Below are positions 46,440 to 57,606 of a stretch of 64,000 nucleotides of DNA, in pieces. The stretch is from NCBI GenBank assembly GCA_020205615.1, contig CM035151.1, positions 43,644,977-43,708,976 of the forward strand, read 5' to 3'. Position 1 is the stretch's first letter, and each line of letters opens with the position of its first letter. The position numbers and the translations under genes are program-made. This DNA is from Panax quinquefolius (Eukaryota; Streptophyta; Magnoliopsida; Apiales; Araliaceae). Below the pieces are notes generated by a model that was given only the letters and a program-made list of their open reading frames with translations, did not search any database and was not told where the DNA came from.

Positions 46440-46660
46440 CGCTGGCTCTACGCGTATTGGAATATCGACCATTTTATCGACGACGTAAAACCGTCACTAA
46501 ACATGTCGCCATAAAAAAATACCGGCAAAGTTTATGATGGCAGTTCTAGAAGTTATCATAATGTTTGATTCCATAACGACGAGAGTTTAATACTACGGTT
46601 TTGTCCGTCTAAAATGAATGCACCACTCACATAGGAAGCTTTCTGTGTGTATATATATAT
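46437..46660. other. Possible CACTA-like transposon remnant
   Basis: The stretch contains CGACGACGTAAAACCGTCAC and related GTCG/CGAC motifs that resemble subterminal repeats of plant CACTA elements. No CACTA terminus or 3-bp duplication is found, so the call is weak. Confidence 0.25.
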
Positions 46661-47123
46661 GCAAAAAGTCTATAAACATCATAAACTACATACAATTTAG
46701 TATTAATCTCAATGTTTCCTTTAAAAATTTAAACATATATATTTAATTATTAATTTAAAAATGATCAATTTGATCATAAAATTCAATAGATGACTTTTAT
46801 CTTGTAGAATTGTAGTTCTAGTTTGAGTTTCAACTGCCCCAATTAAGAATAGCATGTTGCCCGAATTGCGTCTTTGCTAGTGCACTAGTTGAAATACTTA
46901 ATAGTTGTAAATTGCATTATGGGTTACTGGGTTCTACTAGTTCTACATATTATATTAGTAGTTTGAGTTTCAACTGCCCCAGTTAAGATCTCGGATTTCG
47001 GTCTGTTCACGAGGGTAGCTTTCACACACGATTTTTTTATTTATTTTTTATTTTCATTAAATTAAACTTTCGTGGGTTAGCTCACAAATCACAATCACAT
47101 TGATAATATATGCAATAAGCATT

Positions 47124-47190
47124 TGTTCATAAATAATGCTATTACGCGAAGGCCCACAAATATGTATGCGTGTATGTGAGTATTATGTGA
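47124..47190. repeat. Direct repeat flanking the purine-rich region, left copy
   Basis: About 67 bp from TGTTCATAAATAATGC to GAGTATTATGTGA. A second copy lies at 48446-48516 in the same orientation with scattered changes, and its first 20 bp are repeated once more at 47197-47216. Confidence 0.7.
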
Positions 47191-47598
47191 ACCATTTGTT
47201 CCTAAATAATGAGGTCCTTTACATAAGTATACAACAAATAGAAAGTAATTCTGAAAAAAGATCAACTAAATAATTAAAAAGAGTGTAATTAGGACTCATA
47301 TTACAAAAAATAGTACAAACCTAAAATCAAGGATAACTAAAATTCAAATTCAAATCTTTTGGATCTAACAACAATTTCAAATCCATAATTCAAAATTCAA
47401 ATCAAAATGAGGAAATTAAAAATAAAAATTATGAAGGAGTTATTGACATCATCCTCCCCCCGCCTCTCCTATCGCCCGCTATATCATCGCCATAAATCAT
47501 TTTATGGCCATTATATCGCATGCATACCATGTAGAGAGTTTATTCGATTTTTTTGACGATTTGGTTACCAACAAAAATTAAAATGTTTACCTTTATCT

Positions 47599-47790
47599 GA
47601 AGTTTGGCTACCAATCGCATCACATTTAAAATAAAAATGGTAATCAAATAAAATTGAATTAGTTACTTTATCGAAAAGTTTGGTATTAAATGTATGAAGT
47701 TTGGTTACTAAATCGCATCACATTCAAAATAAATAGGTAATCAAATAAAATTGAATTGGTTACCTTATCGGAATGTTTGGCTACCAACTA
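47599..47790. repeat. Tandem repeat, 97-bp period, two copies
   Basis: Copies start at 47599 and 47696, both GAAGTTTGG followed by a CATCACAT and AATCAAATAAAATTGAATT module. A third start-like GGAATGTTTGGCTACCAAC follows at 47772. They are non-coding. Confidence 0.7.
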
Positions 47791-47832
47791 CACGACCTGT
47801 TGATTACTAACGATGTATTTGTTTGATTCACC

Positions 47833-48312
47833 GGTGGAGGTGGAGAATGAGCCAGGTGGAAGTGGGGCGACGGAGGGAGAGAAAGAGGGAGGAGGGAGGG
47901 ATGGTGGAGGTGGGGGTGGTGGGTGTGGGTGTGGGTGTGGGTGTGGGGGGGGGAGGGGAAGGGGGGAGGAGGGGAGGAGAAAGGGCGGATGAAGGGGAGA
48001 CAGGGGGGAGGCGGTGGGGCGGGGAGGAGGTGGGAGGTGGGGAAGGGGGAGGGGGGGAGGGGAGGCGGAGGGAGGGTGGGTGGTGGGGCGGGGGATGGGG
48101 AAGGGTGTGAGGCGGAGGGAGGAGAAAGGGAGGAGGGAGGGCGGGGGAGGGGAGGAGGGAGGGGGAGGGGGAGGAGGGGAGGCGGAGGCGGGAGGAGGAG
48201 GAGGGGAGGGTTGGACGGGGAGGAGGAGGAGGAGGAGGGAGGAGGAGGAGGAGGAGGGGCGGAGGGAATCAAAAATGGAGTAGGAGAAAACGTGGGAGAG
48301 ATGGAGGAGAAA
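47833..48312. repeat. T-poor G/A-rich low-complexity tract (about 480 bp)
   Basis: The plus strand is almost entirely G and A with runs such as GGAGGAGGAGG and GGGTGTGGGTGTGGG, and many GGG/GGGG runs. T is almost absent, so all stop codons (and their complements) are rare. This explains open frames of 89 to 185 codons on both strands. It can be expected to form G-quadruplex or triplex structures. It is not supported as a gene. Confidence 0.85.
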
Positions 48313-48445
48313 ATCTTGGCCATAATTAAAGGGATAAGATTGCACTCTTTTTTGTAATTAAATATTGCATATCACTCTTTTTGTAATTATTTTGTTTGTA
48401 CTCTTTTTATGTAATTATTTTTTAAAATGTTATAGAAAATGTAAT
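48313..48445. repeat. Short tandem repeats of an ACTCTTTTTGTAATTA motif
   Basis: Three imperfect copies of (C)ACTCTTTTTTGTAATTA at about 48344, 48375 and 48399. The reverse-complement form AAAAAGAGTGTAATTA occurs at about 47277 on the other side of the purine tract, so the pair could be the worn ends of an inverted-repeat element. No target duplication was found. Confidence 0.4.
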
Positions 48446-48516
48446 TGTTCCTAAATAATGTTACTACGTGGAGGCCCAAAAATATGCATGTGTGTATATG
48501 TGAGTATTATACGTGA
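48446..48516. repeat. Direct repeat flanking the purine-rich region, right copy
   Basis: Partner of 47124-47190. Its similarity ends at GTGA (48516), which is about where the LTR of element D begins. Confidence 0.7.
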
Positions 48517-49026
48517 CGAATGAGATTTTTGTAATTTAATTTGAATATTTATTGAATTAAATAAATATTTTTGATGATTTATTTATTGAGTTAAATAATT
48601 ATTTGATGGAAGTGTGGTAGATTAATTTAATTAAGTGTGTCACATTGATAAAATTAGTGTGGAATAATTTTATTGATCAAAGTAAGAATTTAATTGAGAT
48701 AATTAAATTAAGTGAGTTATTAAATAATTTTAATGTTATTCTAATTAATTTAATAATTAATTAGAGATTTAATGATTTGACATAATTAATAAATGAGAAT
48801 TTAATTTTAATTATATGACTATGTGATTTAATGTGAAATTAATCTATTTTATTGAATTAAATAAGATATTGATTAATTGCTTAAATGGGTGTGACATTAT
48901 TAAACTATATAATAAATGAGTTAATTAAAATAAATTAGAAAAGGGGATTATTAAGTTAGTCAAACAGGGCCCTAAGGGAAGTTGGCCAGTTAACCCACTA
49001 AAGAATTTACCGACCATGATAACGCC
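48514..49026 (+). repeat. 5' LTR of element D, first piece
   Basis: Very A+T-rich LTR start, ending at the ACGCC target site (49022-49026) of element C. The exact left boundary is uncertain by about 20 bp. Confidence 0.5.
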
Positions 49027-49574
49027 TGTGACGACCCCAAAATAGGTCCATTCCATCCAACCCATTCTCGAGTCGCCAAAATACATGCATACGTAAACAA
49101 CTACAACTTTATTATCACAACAATAAAATCTGTGAGTTTAAATACAAATATTATCTTCTAGACAATATTTATACTCAAATAAATCCTCATCACATTTATT
49201 GATACATTATTTTACAATAATGGTGAGGACTACTAAACAACTCTCTCTAGAACCTTCATTCCCATACCCACTAGTACTTCGCTACATTCTCGCCTCCCCG
49301 AGAAGAAAAATGGAACAACAAGGAAAAGGGTGAGCTCAACTAGCCCGAGTAAAGAATGTTATGACTACTAAGATAATATACAACAAATTATCGTTAGTCT
49401 CCAACAGGAAAAATCGATAGAATACAATAGACAACAAGTTTCGGATCAATATTCGCAGCGTGAAATAATAATTCATAGAAGAGTTACGTAGAGAATGAAA
49501 TCTACTATAATCTATGAATTCAACAATCCATCATCAATATTTTATCCTTGTAACATCAATCGATATTCTTCTCA

Positions 49575-49835
49575 AATCAAATATTCATCTTTTTGCACTA
49601 AAGGCCAAAGATATTCATCGATCGATTCATATTCATTTAAACACCGCTCATCTTTACACTGAGGCCAAAGATATTCATCGATCGGTCATGTTCATTTAAA
49701 CACCGCTCATCTTTTGCACTCTGGCCAAAGATATTCATCGATCAGTCATGTTCATTTAAACACTGTTCATCTTTGCACTACTGAGCCAAAGATATTCTTG
49801 AAATCATTCATCTTGCACTCTGTGCCAAAGATATT
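49575..49835. repeat. About 60-bp tandem repeats in LTR C (left)
   Basis: Imperfect copies containing GCCAAAGATATTCATCGATC followed by GTTCATTTAAACAC and a TTTGCACT segment, four to five in a row. Confidence 0.7.
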
Positions 49836-50194
49836 CAATACTATCATCATTTAAGACTGAGGATGATGAAAATACTTTTAAAGAACGAATCCGGTGAAAC
49901 AAAATGACAAATTTTATGGATTCGTATTTTTAAACAATCCAGTTCAAAAAAATACTTCATAAATAATCATAGTGAAGAAAAAATTCAAGAATGATCAAAA
50001 CATGGATACAATCAAAGCTAGTATCCGGAATAGATATTTTAGATTTAAAAGAAAAATTTTCATTTTTTGATTGAATAGCCAGTGATTCGTGAATAGTGTC
50101 AGATATCGTGAATAGTCTTCAGTACACGTGAATAGTAACTCAGACACCAAAAGATAGAAATTCCACAAAAAAAACATTTTCACGCTTCATGAAT

Positions 50195-50275
50195 AGTACT
50201 CGTGAATAGTAACTCGTGAATAGTAACTCATGAATAGTAACTCGTGAATAGTAACTCATGAATAGTAACCCCAGG
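50195..50275. repeat. 17-bp tandem repeats in LTR C (left)
   Basis: Five to six copies alternating TCGTGAATAGTAAC and TCATGAATAGTAAC. The matching run in the sister LTR is at 56020-56095, and single dispersed copies occur in LTR A and LTR B. Confidence 0.75.
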
Positions 50276-51784
50276 AACATGAAAAAGTTCCAAATTTGAT
50301 AAAAGTACCAACCAATATTTCAAAGATAATGATATTGAAGAATTAATATCATTTGAGAAGAAAATAACATCCCTTACCTCAAAGAATCGATTGGAAGGAA
50401 AGATCTAAGTGATCTTTGAATGAAACTTATATTGAACAACAACTCTCAAAGTATCTAAATACTCACAAAATACGCTCAATAATATAGAGAGAAAGAGAAA
50501 ACTTTGTTTACGGTGTGATTTTCAATTCTAACTTAGCCCTCTATTTATAGGAAAATGTTAGCCATTGCCCACCAAGCGAGACTTGACACACTACCGATGG
50601 CTTTACTCGCTACTATTGCCACCCACCACATTTGAAATAAAATTCAGCACATTTTTCACCAACCACAAGTGGGGCCCACTCAATTCTAGAATTTTCCACC
50701 AAAATCAATTATAAACCTAATTTAGAATCCGACACCTCTTAAAATTCACAACAAATCATTCGTGCATTTTTAACGGTTCAAAATTTGTGGACATATACTC
50801 AACTTATGTGTGTATAACATACCCAAAATTACCACAATCCAGCGGTCGGATTAAAAATTATAACCCCATGCAATATATCTCAAAACCCACGATTTGATTT
50901 TTAACACCTCCAATCCGATAAAATCTCGATAAAACACCTCAACAATAATTTCTTCATTAATAACCACATAAATAAATCCATCATTTATATTCATATAAAA
51001 TAAATATTTCCTTATCATATGAATCAATAATTAATTATTCTCAAATAATATTACTGAGAATCACATTTATGACAACCAGTTGTTTCGAGGAAAGAGGGGC
51101 TTTCAATAAGGATCTCTCCTTCTTGCGCATGCAATTAGGTGACCAAACCTCTCCTTAGATGAGAACTTTCTAGACATTGCCAATAATGTTATCTAATAAT
51201 ATTATTCAAATAATATGAATTATTGATCCGATAATGGGAAAATCTTTGTGCGTTGACAATTATTGAACAACAATAATATAAAATATCAACGCAAGACAAT
51301 TATTGAATCAATAAAATAAAATATTGAAGCGGTAACTCTGTGAAAATTATTGAGTAGTGCCATCTTACGTAAGAATCAATAATTCAACAATTTCGTGCAA
51401 TACCGAGTATCTTTCGCAACCACGCATGCGACATCGTATTTTAACCACGGGTATTCAACGATCTTAACTTGGTGAATAACTACGCCGTTATTTATAACCA
51501 CCCAAACTTTGTCGTTTTCCTCATCCAATCGCTTTCCGTTATGGGGCCCACACATGGGTCGCTACTTGTCGTCACGAATATTCCAAGACGAGACGAATAT
51601 TCCACGACCAAACGAATATTCCCAGAAACAAAATGAATATTTTATAACCACTTGCTTATTTTGAAATATTTGCGTATTTAACCATAACTATCCACATTAA
51701 TCAAATCAACCCTTACTATTTCAAGATAATAAATAAAGGAAATTCCTTTTTATTTAAAAAATTTTGGTCTTCTAACCTCCCTCC

Positions 51785-52665
51785 TTATGAAATTTCGTCC
51801 TCGAATCGATTGTGTGACGACTACAGTGTTTGAAAAGGTAAAGATACCTCGCTTTCATTTTTCGTTTCCAACTCCAGTCATTTCCTCTATAGCATGATTC
51901 CTCCACAAAACTTTAACTTGTGGTATGACCTTTCTTGGCGTGGGGGACATGCTCCTTCCTATCCAAAATCTTGGCGGTACCTCCTCATACGTTAAGTCTT
52001 GGCTATCTCAAATGCGGTTCTAACTCAATGAGCGTAGTTCGGTCGTCCACATATTTACGTAACATCGACACGTGAAAAGCGTTATAAACACGCGCCATAC
52101 TTGGTGGTAAAACGAGTCTATAGGCGCGATTCTATTCGATCGAGAATTTCAAATGGATTAATAAATCAAGGTTTGAGCTTTCCTCACCTCACCGATTCTC
52201 GCTTTTAAAATAACAACTTCTTGCACCTCCTTCTTCAAATTCATCATTTCCGGTGTGTAGCTTGAACAACTTTAACTTTATCGATTAAAGTCGATTATAC
52301 TCAGTATATCATCACGTGCTTTCGTATATCATCACATGGGTACCTAGAGTTTTCATCTCCATCTCTATTATTTGTATATTATCTGAAATGAGTCTTTGAT
52401 AATATCATCGTACTCAGACTTGTATCGATCTTCTACTCAACACGTCGCCTACCGTTAAACTTTTCGAGGATGGCATGGTCGGAACATATCTTTGAAATGA
52501 GTCTCCTCTTGAGTTCTTGAAGTTCTTACCACATTCCTTGCTCCATTTGAATTTTGTATCTCTATAGAGTCACTACATTAATGGAATAGCGATTCGAGAA
52601 TATCCTTCAACGAATCTCGATAATAACCAACTAAGCTGAAAGCTACGTATTTTGATTCATCGACT
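51785..52665 (-). pseudogene. pol: RT C-terminus and integrase C-terminus, element C
   Basis: At about 52440-52660 the minus strand shows RT-connection motifs (SRFVEGYSRIAIPLM, KWSKECGKNF) with stops. A jump then leads at about 52200-52290 to integrase-like IDKVKVVQATHRK, and at 51900-52170 to FEILDRIES, LPPSMARVYNAFHVSMLRKY, ELEPH and AKILDRKEH. The last is the chromodomain-side C-terminus typical of Tekay/Del integrases. RNase H and the integrase catalytic core are missing. The frame ends at the polypurine tract next to the 3' LTR. Confidence 0.72.
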
Positions 52666-52669
52666 TAGG

Positions 52670-52819
52670 TTGCTCTCAATTTGTGACTCATATCCCAATC
52701 TTGGATAGACGTCACAATGACACCTATCGATTTACTATCGCACGAATATGACGTCCCTACAGAGAGTTCGCTTAGGTGAATTCCACAAAGGAAGTCACAA
52801 GATAAAGGCTCGGTACCAA
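52670..52819 (-). other. Leader-like module replacing the RT core in element C
   Basis: On the minus strand it starts TTTGGTACCGAGCC, resembling a primer site, then runs through GACGTCATATTCGTG to CATTGTGACGTC. About 110 bp align with the extra leader module of element A (2060-2170). It stands where the palm of RT should be, between RT N-terminal and C-terminal fragments, which suggests a template-switch join. Confidence 0.5.
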
Positions 52820-53560
52820 ATTTATAGTTGAATTTTTAACTCACGAAGTTCAATAGAGCCATTCGATATGAGATTTTAGAAATGAGTTTTGTAAGGGTTC
52901 AAAGTCGATACAAAATTTAATATCGATCTTTGGGAGTAAGCCGATAAATTCTTCTTGAAATACGTCGGGGAAAATCAATAACAACAAGCATATTATTCAA
53001 ATCGACGTGTCTTTATTCAAATCCATAACATGGACTAAGAAAACTTGACATCCGTAATAAACGAATGACTTCATGGCTTGATATGAAAATGTTTGACTAC
53101 AATGGTTTGATCGCTTGGTTTGAATAATAATGGTTGCTTAGGAATATGAAAACTAACAACCTTACAAAAGCAATCAATTTTGGCATGATGAGTAGTTAAC
53201 CAATCAATCCCCAAAAGCAAGTATCTTTAAAGAGATAAGGTCAACAGGTAAGGTAATGGTGCCAACTTGAATCAAACAAGATTTTTTAAACAACGGATGT
53301 AATGAAAGTTTCTCCTAACAGAGTCTCCATAAATAGGTCAAAGTCTAATTTCTCCGTAGTCAAGTTCAAACGTTGAGCGCAAGCAAGAGAGATAAAAGAA
53401 TGGGTAGAACCGGTATCTAGTAAGGTATAAACTTCGCAAGAATTTATAATTAACTAACCGTGCTAACCGTTCGGGTTCCTCGTATTTTAATGGGGTCACA
53501 ACAAAGCGCTCTTCCAGGAATCGTTGACTTTGACTTTTCTGGGACATCCTTTTGAGTCAC
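52820..53560 (-). pseudogene. pol: Protease and start of RT, element C
   Basis: On the minus strand the aspartic protease active site DTGSTHSFIS is followed by LACAQRLNLTTEKL (about 53345-53430). Next come IQVGTITLPVDLISLK (about 53225-53275), an AMKSFVYYG segment, and the RT approach motif DVFQEEFIGLLPK (about 52930-52975). A PYRMAP/ELRELK-like end near 52840 is where homology to pol stops. Stops and shifts are frequent. The intact enzyme would process gag-pol. Confidence 0.72.
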
Positions 53561-54680
53561 CATTCCTGCTGGACTGGGTTTCGATATCGTACAATCTCGA
53601 GCGATATGTCCTTCTTTTCCACAATTATAGCATACCTTAAAGCTGCTGTAGGGCGGTTTCAATGATATGTCCCTCTTTCCGTGATTTGTAACATCGACCG
53701 ATGGTCTTTCTCCTCCTTGGAACCCATTGCCCACTTGGTGCCGGCGTCTTCACATGGTCGTTGTTGAATCTCCTCTTTTAAAATCTCCTCCCAACTCGCT
53801 TCTTCTATTTTCATGGCCACGATTACCACCAGAGTGGTTACCGCCTTTGTCCGTATTCTTCTTTCTCCACTTTGGTTATCGTTATTCGATGATCTGCTAT
53901 CTTTGGTATGATCACGGTTATGGTCCCTCGGTTGAACGCGATACTCGTTATCTCGCTTCTAACAATCGAGCCTGTTTACAACATCCGAATAGAGAAAATT
54001 TATGAGAAATGAGATCTTGACGTATCCAGGGTTTCAAACCTCTCGAAACATCCGCGTCATCGTTCCTCATTCTCCACCAAATGAGGTGCAAACTCGGATA
54101 ACTCGCAAACTTCGCCTCGTCTTTGGGATCTGGTCATATTATTCTCGCTCCGGTCTAATAAACTCCACTTCCTTCATATGACGAATACTTTCGTGGAAGT
54201 ACTTGTCATTGAACTATTTTCAAACGTCTCCCATGACATCTTTGAGTGCATTTGGATGGGTACGCTTCCATGATTCCACCAAAGATGTCTGCCTCACCAC
54301 GGAACATAAAAGTAGCGAATGGAACTTTCTGTTTCTCCGTACATCAAGACATCGAATATCTTGGTAATTTGCTTGACCCATGTTTCCGCCATGATCGGAT
54401 CGCTTTCCTGCATTCTGGTTGGTCCCAACTCTTTGAGCTGCTTGCATTTGTGACCACCGTGAATTGCTATCATCTCCTCCTCGTATTTTGAACACGAGTC
54501 TCCTCGTCGATTTTGCATGAAGCGCTGAAAAAGCTTCTAAACATCCCTCGTTCATCATCCGCTTCGGTGGTGTTATTCAGGGGAGGTACATTGCCGACTG
54601 CTGTTGCGTTCTCCTCGTTGTTAAGTCTGAGGCATCTCCACGGTCTCATTTACACCACTATTAATATTCTCGATCGACAT
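53560..54680 (-). pseudogene. gag: gag of element C, frameshifted
   Basis: The start ATG is at 54680 (MSIENINSGVNETVE), matching the start in element A. The capsid core includes AETWVKQITKIFDVL (about 54330-54390), and the zinc knuckle FKVCYNCGKEGHIARDC is intact at about 53590-53645, followed by a Lys/Ser-rich linker (PEKSKSTIPG). Several frameshifts separate these parts. Because similar frameshifts fall at clustered positions that differ between repeat copies, some may be assembly errors. Confidence 0.78.
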
Positions 54681-55404
54681 TCTCAATTCCATCATTATAA
54701 AACAAGGGTTAATTAAATAAATTAACAAATCACATAATACCCTATATTATGACCAACCAACAATAAGCTTAGGTAGGACACACTAGCGAAGGATTTACTC
54801 GTCTCTCCCTCCTAGTTCTATTCCCGATCTCGCCTTGAGTTCATATCCTAAGCTCGATATAATTTGTGATGCGACCCCAAAATAGGTCCATTCCATCCAA
54901 CCCATTTCGAGTCGCCAAATACATGGTACGTAAATAACTACAACTTTATTATCACAACAATAAAAGTGAGTTTAAATACAAATATTATCTTACAGACAAT
55001 ATTTATACTCAAATAAATCCTCATCACATTTATTGATACATTATTTTACAATAATGGTGAGGACTACTAAACAACTCTCTAGAACCTTCATTCCATACCC
55101 CGACTAGTACTCGCTACATTCTCGCCTCCGAGAAGAAAAATGGAACAACAAGGAAAAGGGTGAGCTCAACTAGCCCGGTAAGAAGAATGTTATGACTAAG
55201 ATAATATACAACAAATTATCGTTAGTCTCCAGCAGGAAAAAATCGATAGAATACAATAGACAACAAGTTTCGGATCAATATTCGCAATGAAATAATAATT
55301 CATAGAAGAGTTACGTAGAGAATGAAATCTACTATAATCTATGAATTCAACGATCCATCATCAATATTTTATCCTGTAACATCAATCAATATTCTTCTCA
55401 AATC

Positions 55405-55665
55405 AAATATTCATCTTTGCACTAAAGGCCAAAGATATTCATCGATCGGTCATGTTCATTTAAACACTGCTCATCTTTGCACTCTAGCCAAAGATATTCA
55501 TCGATCGGTCATGTTCATTTAAACACACGCTCATCTTTTGCACTACAGCCAAAGATATTCATCGATCGGTCGTATTCATTTAAACACCTGTTCATCTTTG
55601 CACTACAGGCCAAAGATATTCTTCAGAAATCATTCATCTTTGCACTACAGGCCAAAGATATTCAA
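55405..55665. repeat. About 60-bp tandem repeats in LTR C (right)
   Basis: Same module as 49575-49835, again four to five copies. LTR A has about three. Confidence 0.7.
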
Positions 55666-56019
55666 TACTATCATCATTTAAGACTGAGGATGATGAAAAA
55701 TACTTTTAAAGAACGAATCCAGTGAAACAAAATGACAAATTTTATGGATTCGTACTTTAAACAATCCGAGTTCAAAAATACTTCATAAATAATCATAGTG
55801 AAGTAAAATTCAAGAATGATCAAAACATGGATACAATCAAAGCTAGTATCCAGAATAGATATTTTTATTTAAAAGAAAAATTTTCATTGAATTCATTTTC
55901 GTGAATAGTGAGTATCGTGAATAAAGTCAGATATCGTGAATAGTGCCGTATACGTGAATAGTAACTCCGACACCAAAAGATAGAAATTTCACAAAAAAAC
56001 ATTTTCACGCTTCATGAAT

Positions 56020-56095
56020 AGTACTCGTGAATAGTAACTCGTGAATAGTAACTCATGAATAGTAACTCGTGAATAGTAACTCATGAATAGTAACC
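56020..56095. repeat. 17-bp tandem repeats in LTR C (right)
   Basis: Sister of 50195-50275, with the same alternation of CTCGTGAATAG and CTCATGAATAG. Confidence 0.75.
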
Positions 56096-57606
56096 TGAGC
56101 ATGAAAAAGTTCCAAATTTGATAAAAAGTACCAACCAATATTTCAAAGATAATGATATTCAAGAATTAATATCATTTGAGAAGAAAATAACATCCCTTAC
56201 CTCAAAGAATCGATTTCGGAAGGAAAGATCGGAAGTGATCTTTGAATGAAACTTATCTTGAACAAAGAACTCTCAAAGTATCTAAATACTCACAAAATAC
56301 GCTCAATAATATAGAGAGAAAGAGAGAAAACTTTGTTTACGGTGTGATTTTCAATTCTAACTTAGCCCTCTATTTATAGGAAAATGTTAGCCGTACCAAA
56401 GCAGGACTTGACTGCTACACGATGGCTTTACGCTACTATTGCCACCCACCACATTTGAAATAAAATTCAGCACATTTTTCACCAACCACAAGTGGGGCCC
56501 ACTCAATTCTAGAATTTTCCACCAAAATCAATTATAAACCTAATTTAGAATCCGACACCTCTTAAAATTCACAACAAATCATTCGTGCATTTTTAACGGT
56601 TCAAAATTTGTGGACATATACTCAACTTATGTATGTATAACATACCCAAAAATTACCACAATCCAGCGGTCGGATTAAAAATTATAACCCCATAATATAT
56701 CTCAAAACCCCGATTTGATTTTTAATACCTCCAATCCAGATAAAAAATCTTGATAAAACACCTCAACATTAATTCCTTCATTAATAACCACATAAATAAA
56801 TCCATCATTTATATTCATATAAAATAAATATTTCCTTATCATATGAATCAATAATTAATTATTCACAAATAATATTACGAGAATCACATTTATAATGACC
56901 AGTTGTTCCAGGAAGAGGGGCTTTCAATAAGGATCTCTCTCATCGGGCGCGCAATTAGGTGATCAAACCTCTCCTTAAAGAACTTTCTAGACATTGCCAA
57001 TAATGTTATCTAATAATATTATTCAAATAATATGAATTATTGATCCGATAATGGGAAATATTGTGCGATGACAATTATTGAACAACAATAATATAAAATA
57101 TCAACGCAAAGCAATTATTGAATCAATAAAATAAAATATTGAGCAGTAACTCATCGTGAAAATTATTGAGTAGTGCCATCTTACGTAAGAATCAATAATT
57201 CAACAATTACGTGGCAATATCAGTAGTACTTCGTATGCAATGACGCAGCGTATTCGTATTTTAACCACCGGGTATTCAATGATCTTAATTCAGAATAACT
57301 ACTTCCTAGTTATTTATAACCACCCAAACTTTGTCGTTTTCCTCATCCAATCGCTTTCAGGTTATGGGGCCCACACATGGTGCTCTGTCGCATTTACGAA
57401 TATTCCCCGACGAAGATTAATATTCCACGACCAAACGAATATTCCCTGAGCAAAAATGAATATTTTATAACCACTTGCTTATTTTGAAATATTTGCGTAT
57501 TTAACCCTTAACTATCCACATTAATCAAATCAACCCTTACTATTTCAAGATAATAAATAAAGGAAATTCCTTTTTATTTAAAAAAATTTCGGGGTCTTAC
57601 AACGCC

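Larger units (their letters stand above)
46026..46986. repeat. Local direct duplication, two copies plus a partial third
   Basis: Copies at 46026-46160 and 46821-46955 begin GTTTGAGTTTCAACTGCCCC and end near TACATATTATATTA. A truncated third copy follows at 46961-46986. The copies differ at scattered positions. Between the first two lie a MITE, a TA microsatellite and a possible DNA-transposon remnant. Confidence 0.75.
49027..51774 (-). repeat. 3' LTR of element C
   Basis: 2748 bp, with TATA box complement at 50541-50550. Its minus-strand start is damaged (GGTCTTCTA where the sister reads GGGGTCTTACA). It contains four to five copies of the GCCAAAGATATTCATCGATC module (49575-49835) and a run of GTGAATAGTAACTC repeats (50195-50275). 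Confidence 0.9.
49027..57601 (-). mobile_element. Element C: complete Tekay-like element with deleted pol
   Basis: 8575 bp bounded by an exact 5-bp duplication ACGCC (49022-49026 and 57602-57606). The minus-strand order is 5' LTR (57601-54865), degenerate primer site, gag, protease, RT fragments, integrase C-terminus, polypurine tract (complement of ACCTCCCTCCTTAT at 51775) and 3' LTR (51774-49027). The internal region is only about 3.1 kb, so the RT core, most RNase H and the integrase core are missing. Family membership is shown by the LTR ends and by gag and integrase C-terminal motifs. Confidence 0.9.
54865..57601 (-). repeat. 5' LTR of element C
   Basis: 2737 bp, closely matching the 3' LTR. 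Most differences are small clustered indels instead of scattered substitutions. TATA box complement at 56370-56379, ATATTC-module repeats at 55405-55665 and GTGAATAGTAACTC repeats at 56020-56095. Confidence 0.9.

Noticed and set aside
47781..48357. Proline-rich or glycine/arginine-rich open frames of 89-185 codons on both strands
   Set aside because: The tract has almost no T on the plus strand, and every stop codon in all six frames needs a T there. Overlapping open frames therefore follow from composition; no domain or start context supports a gene.
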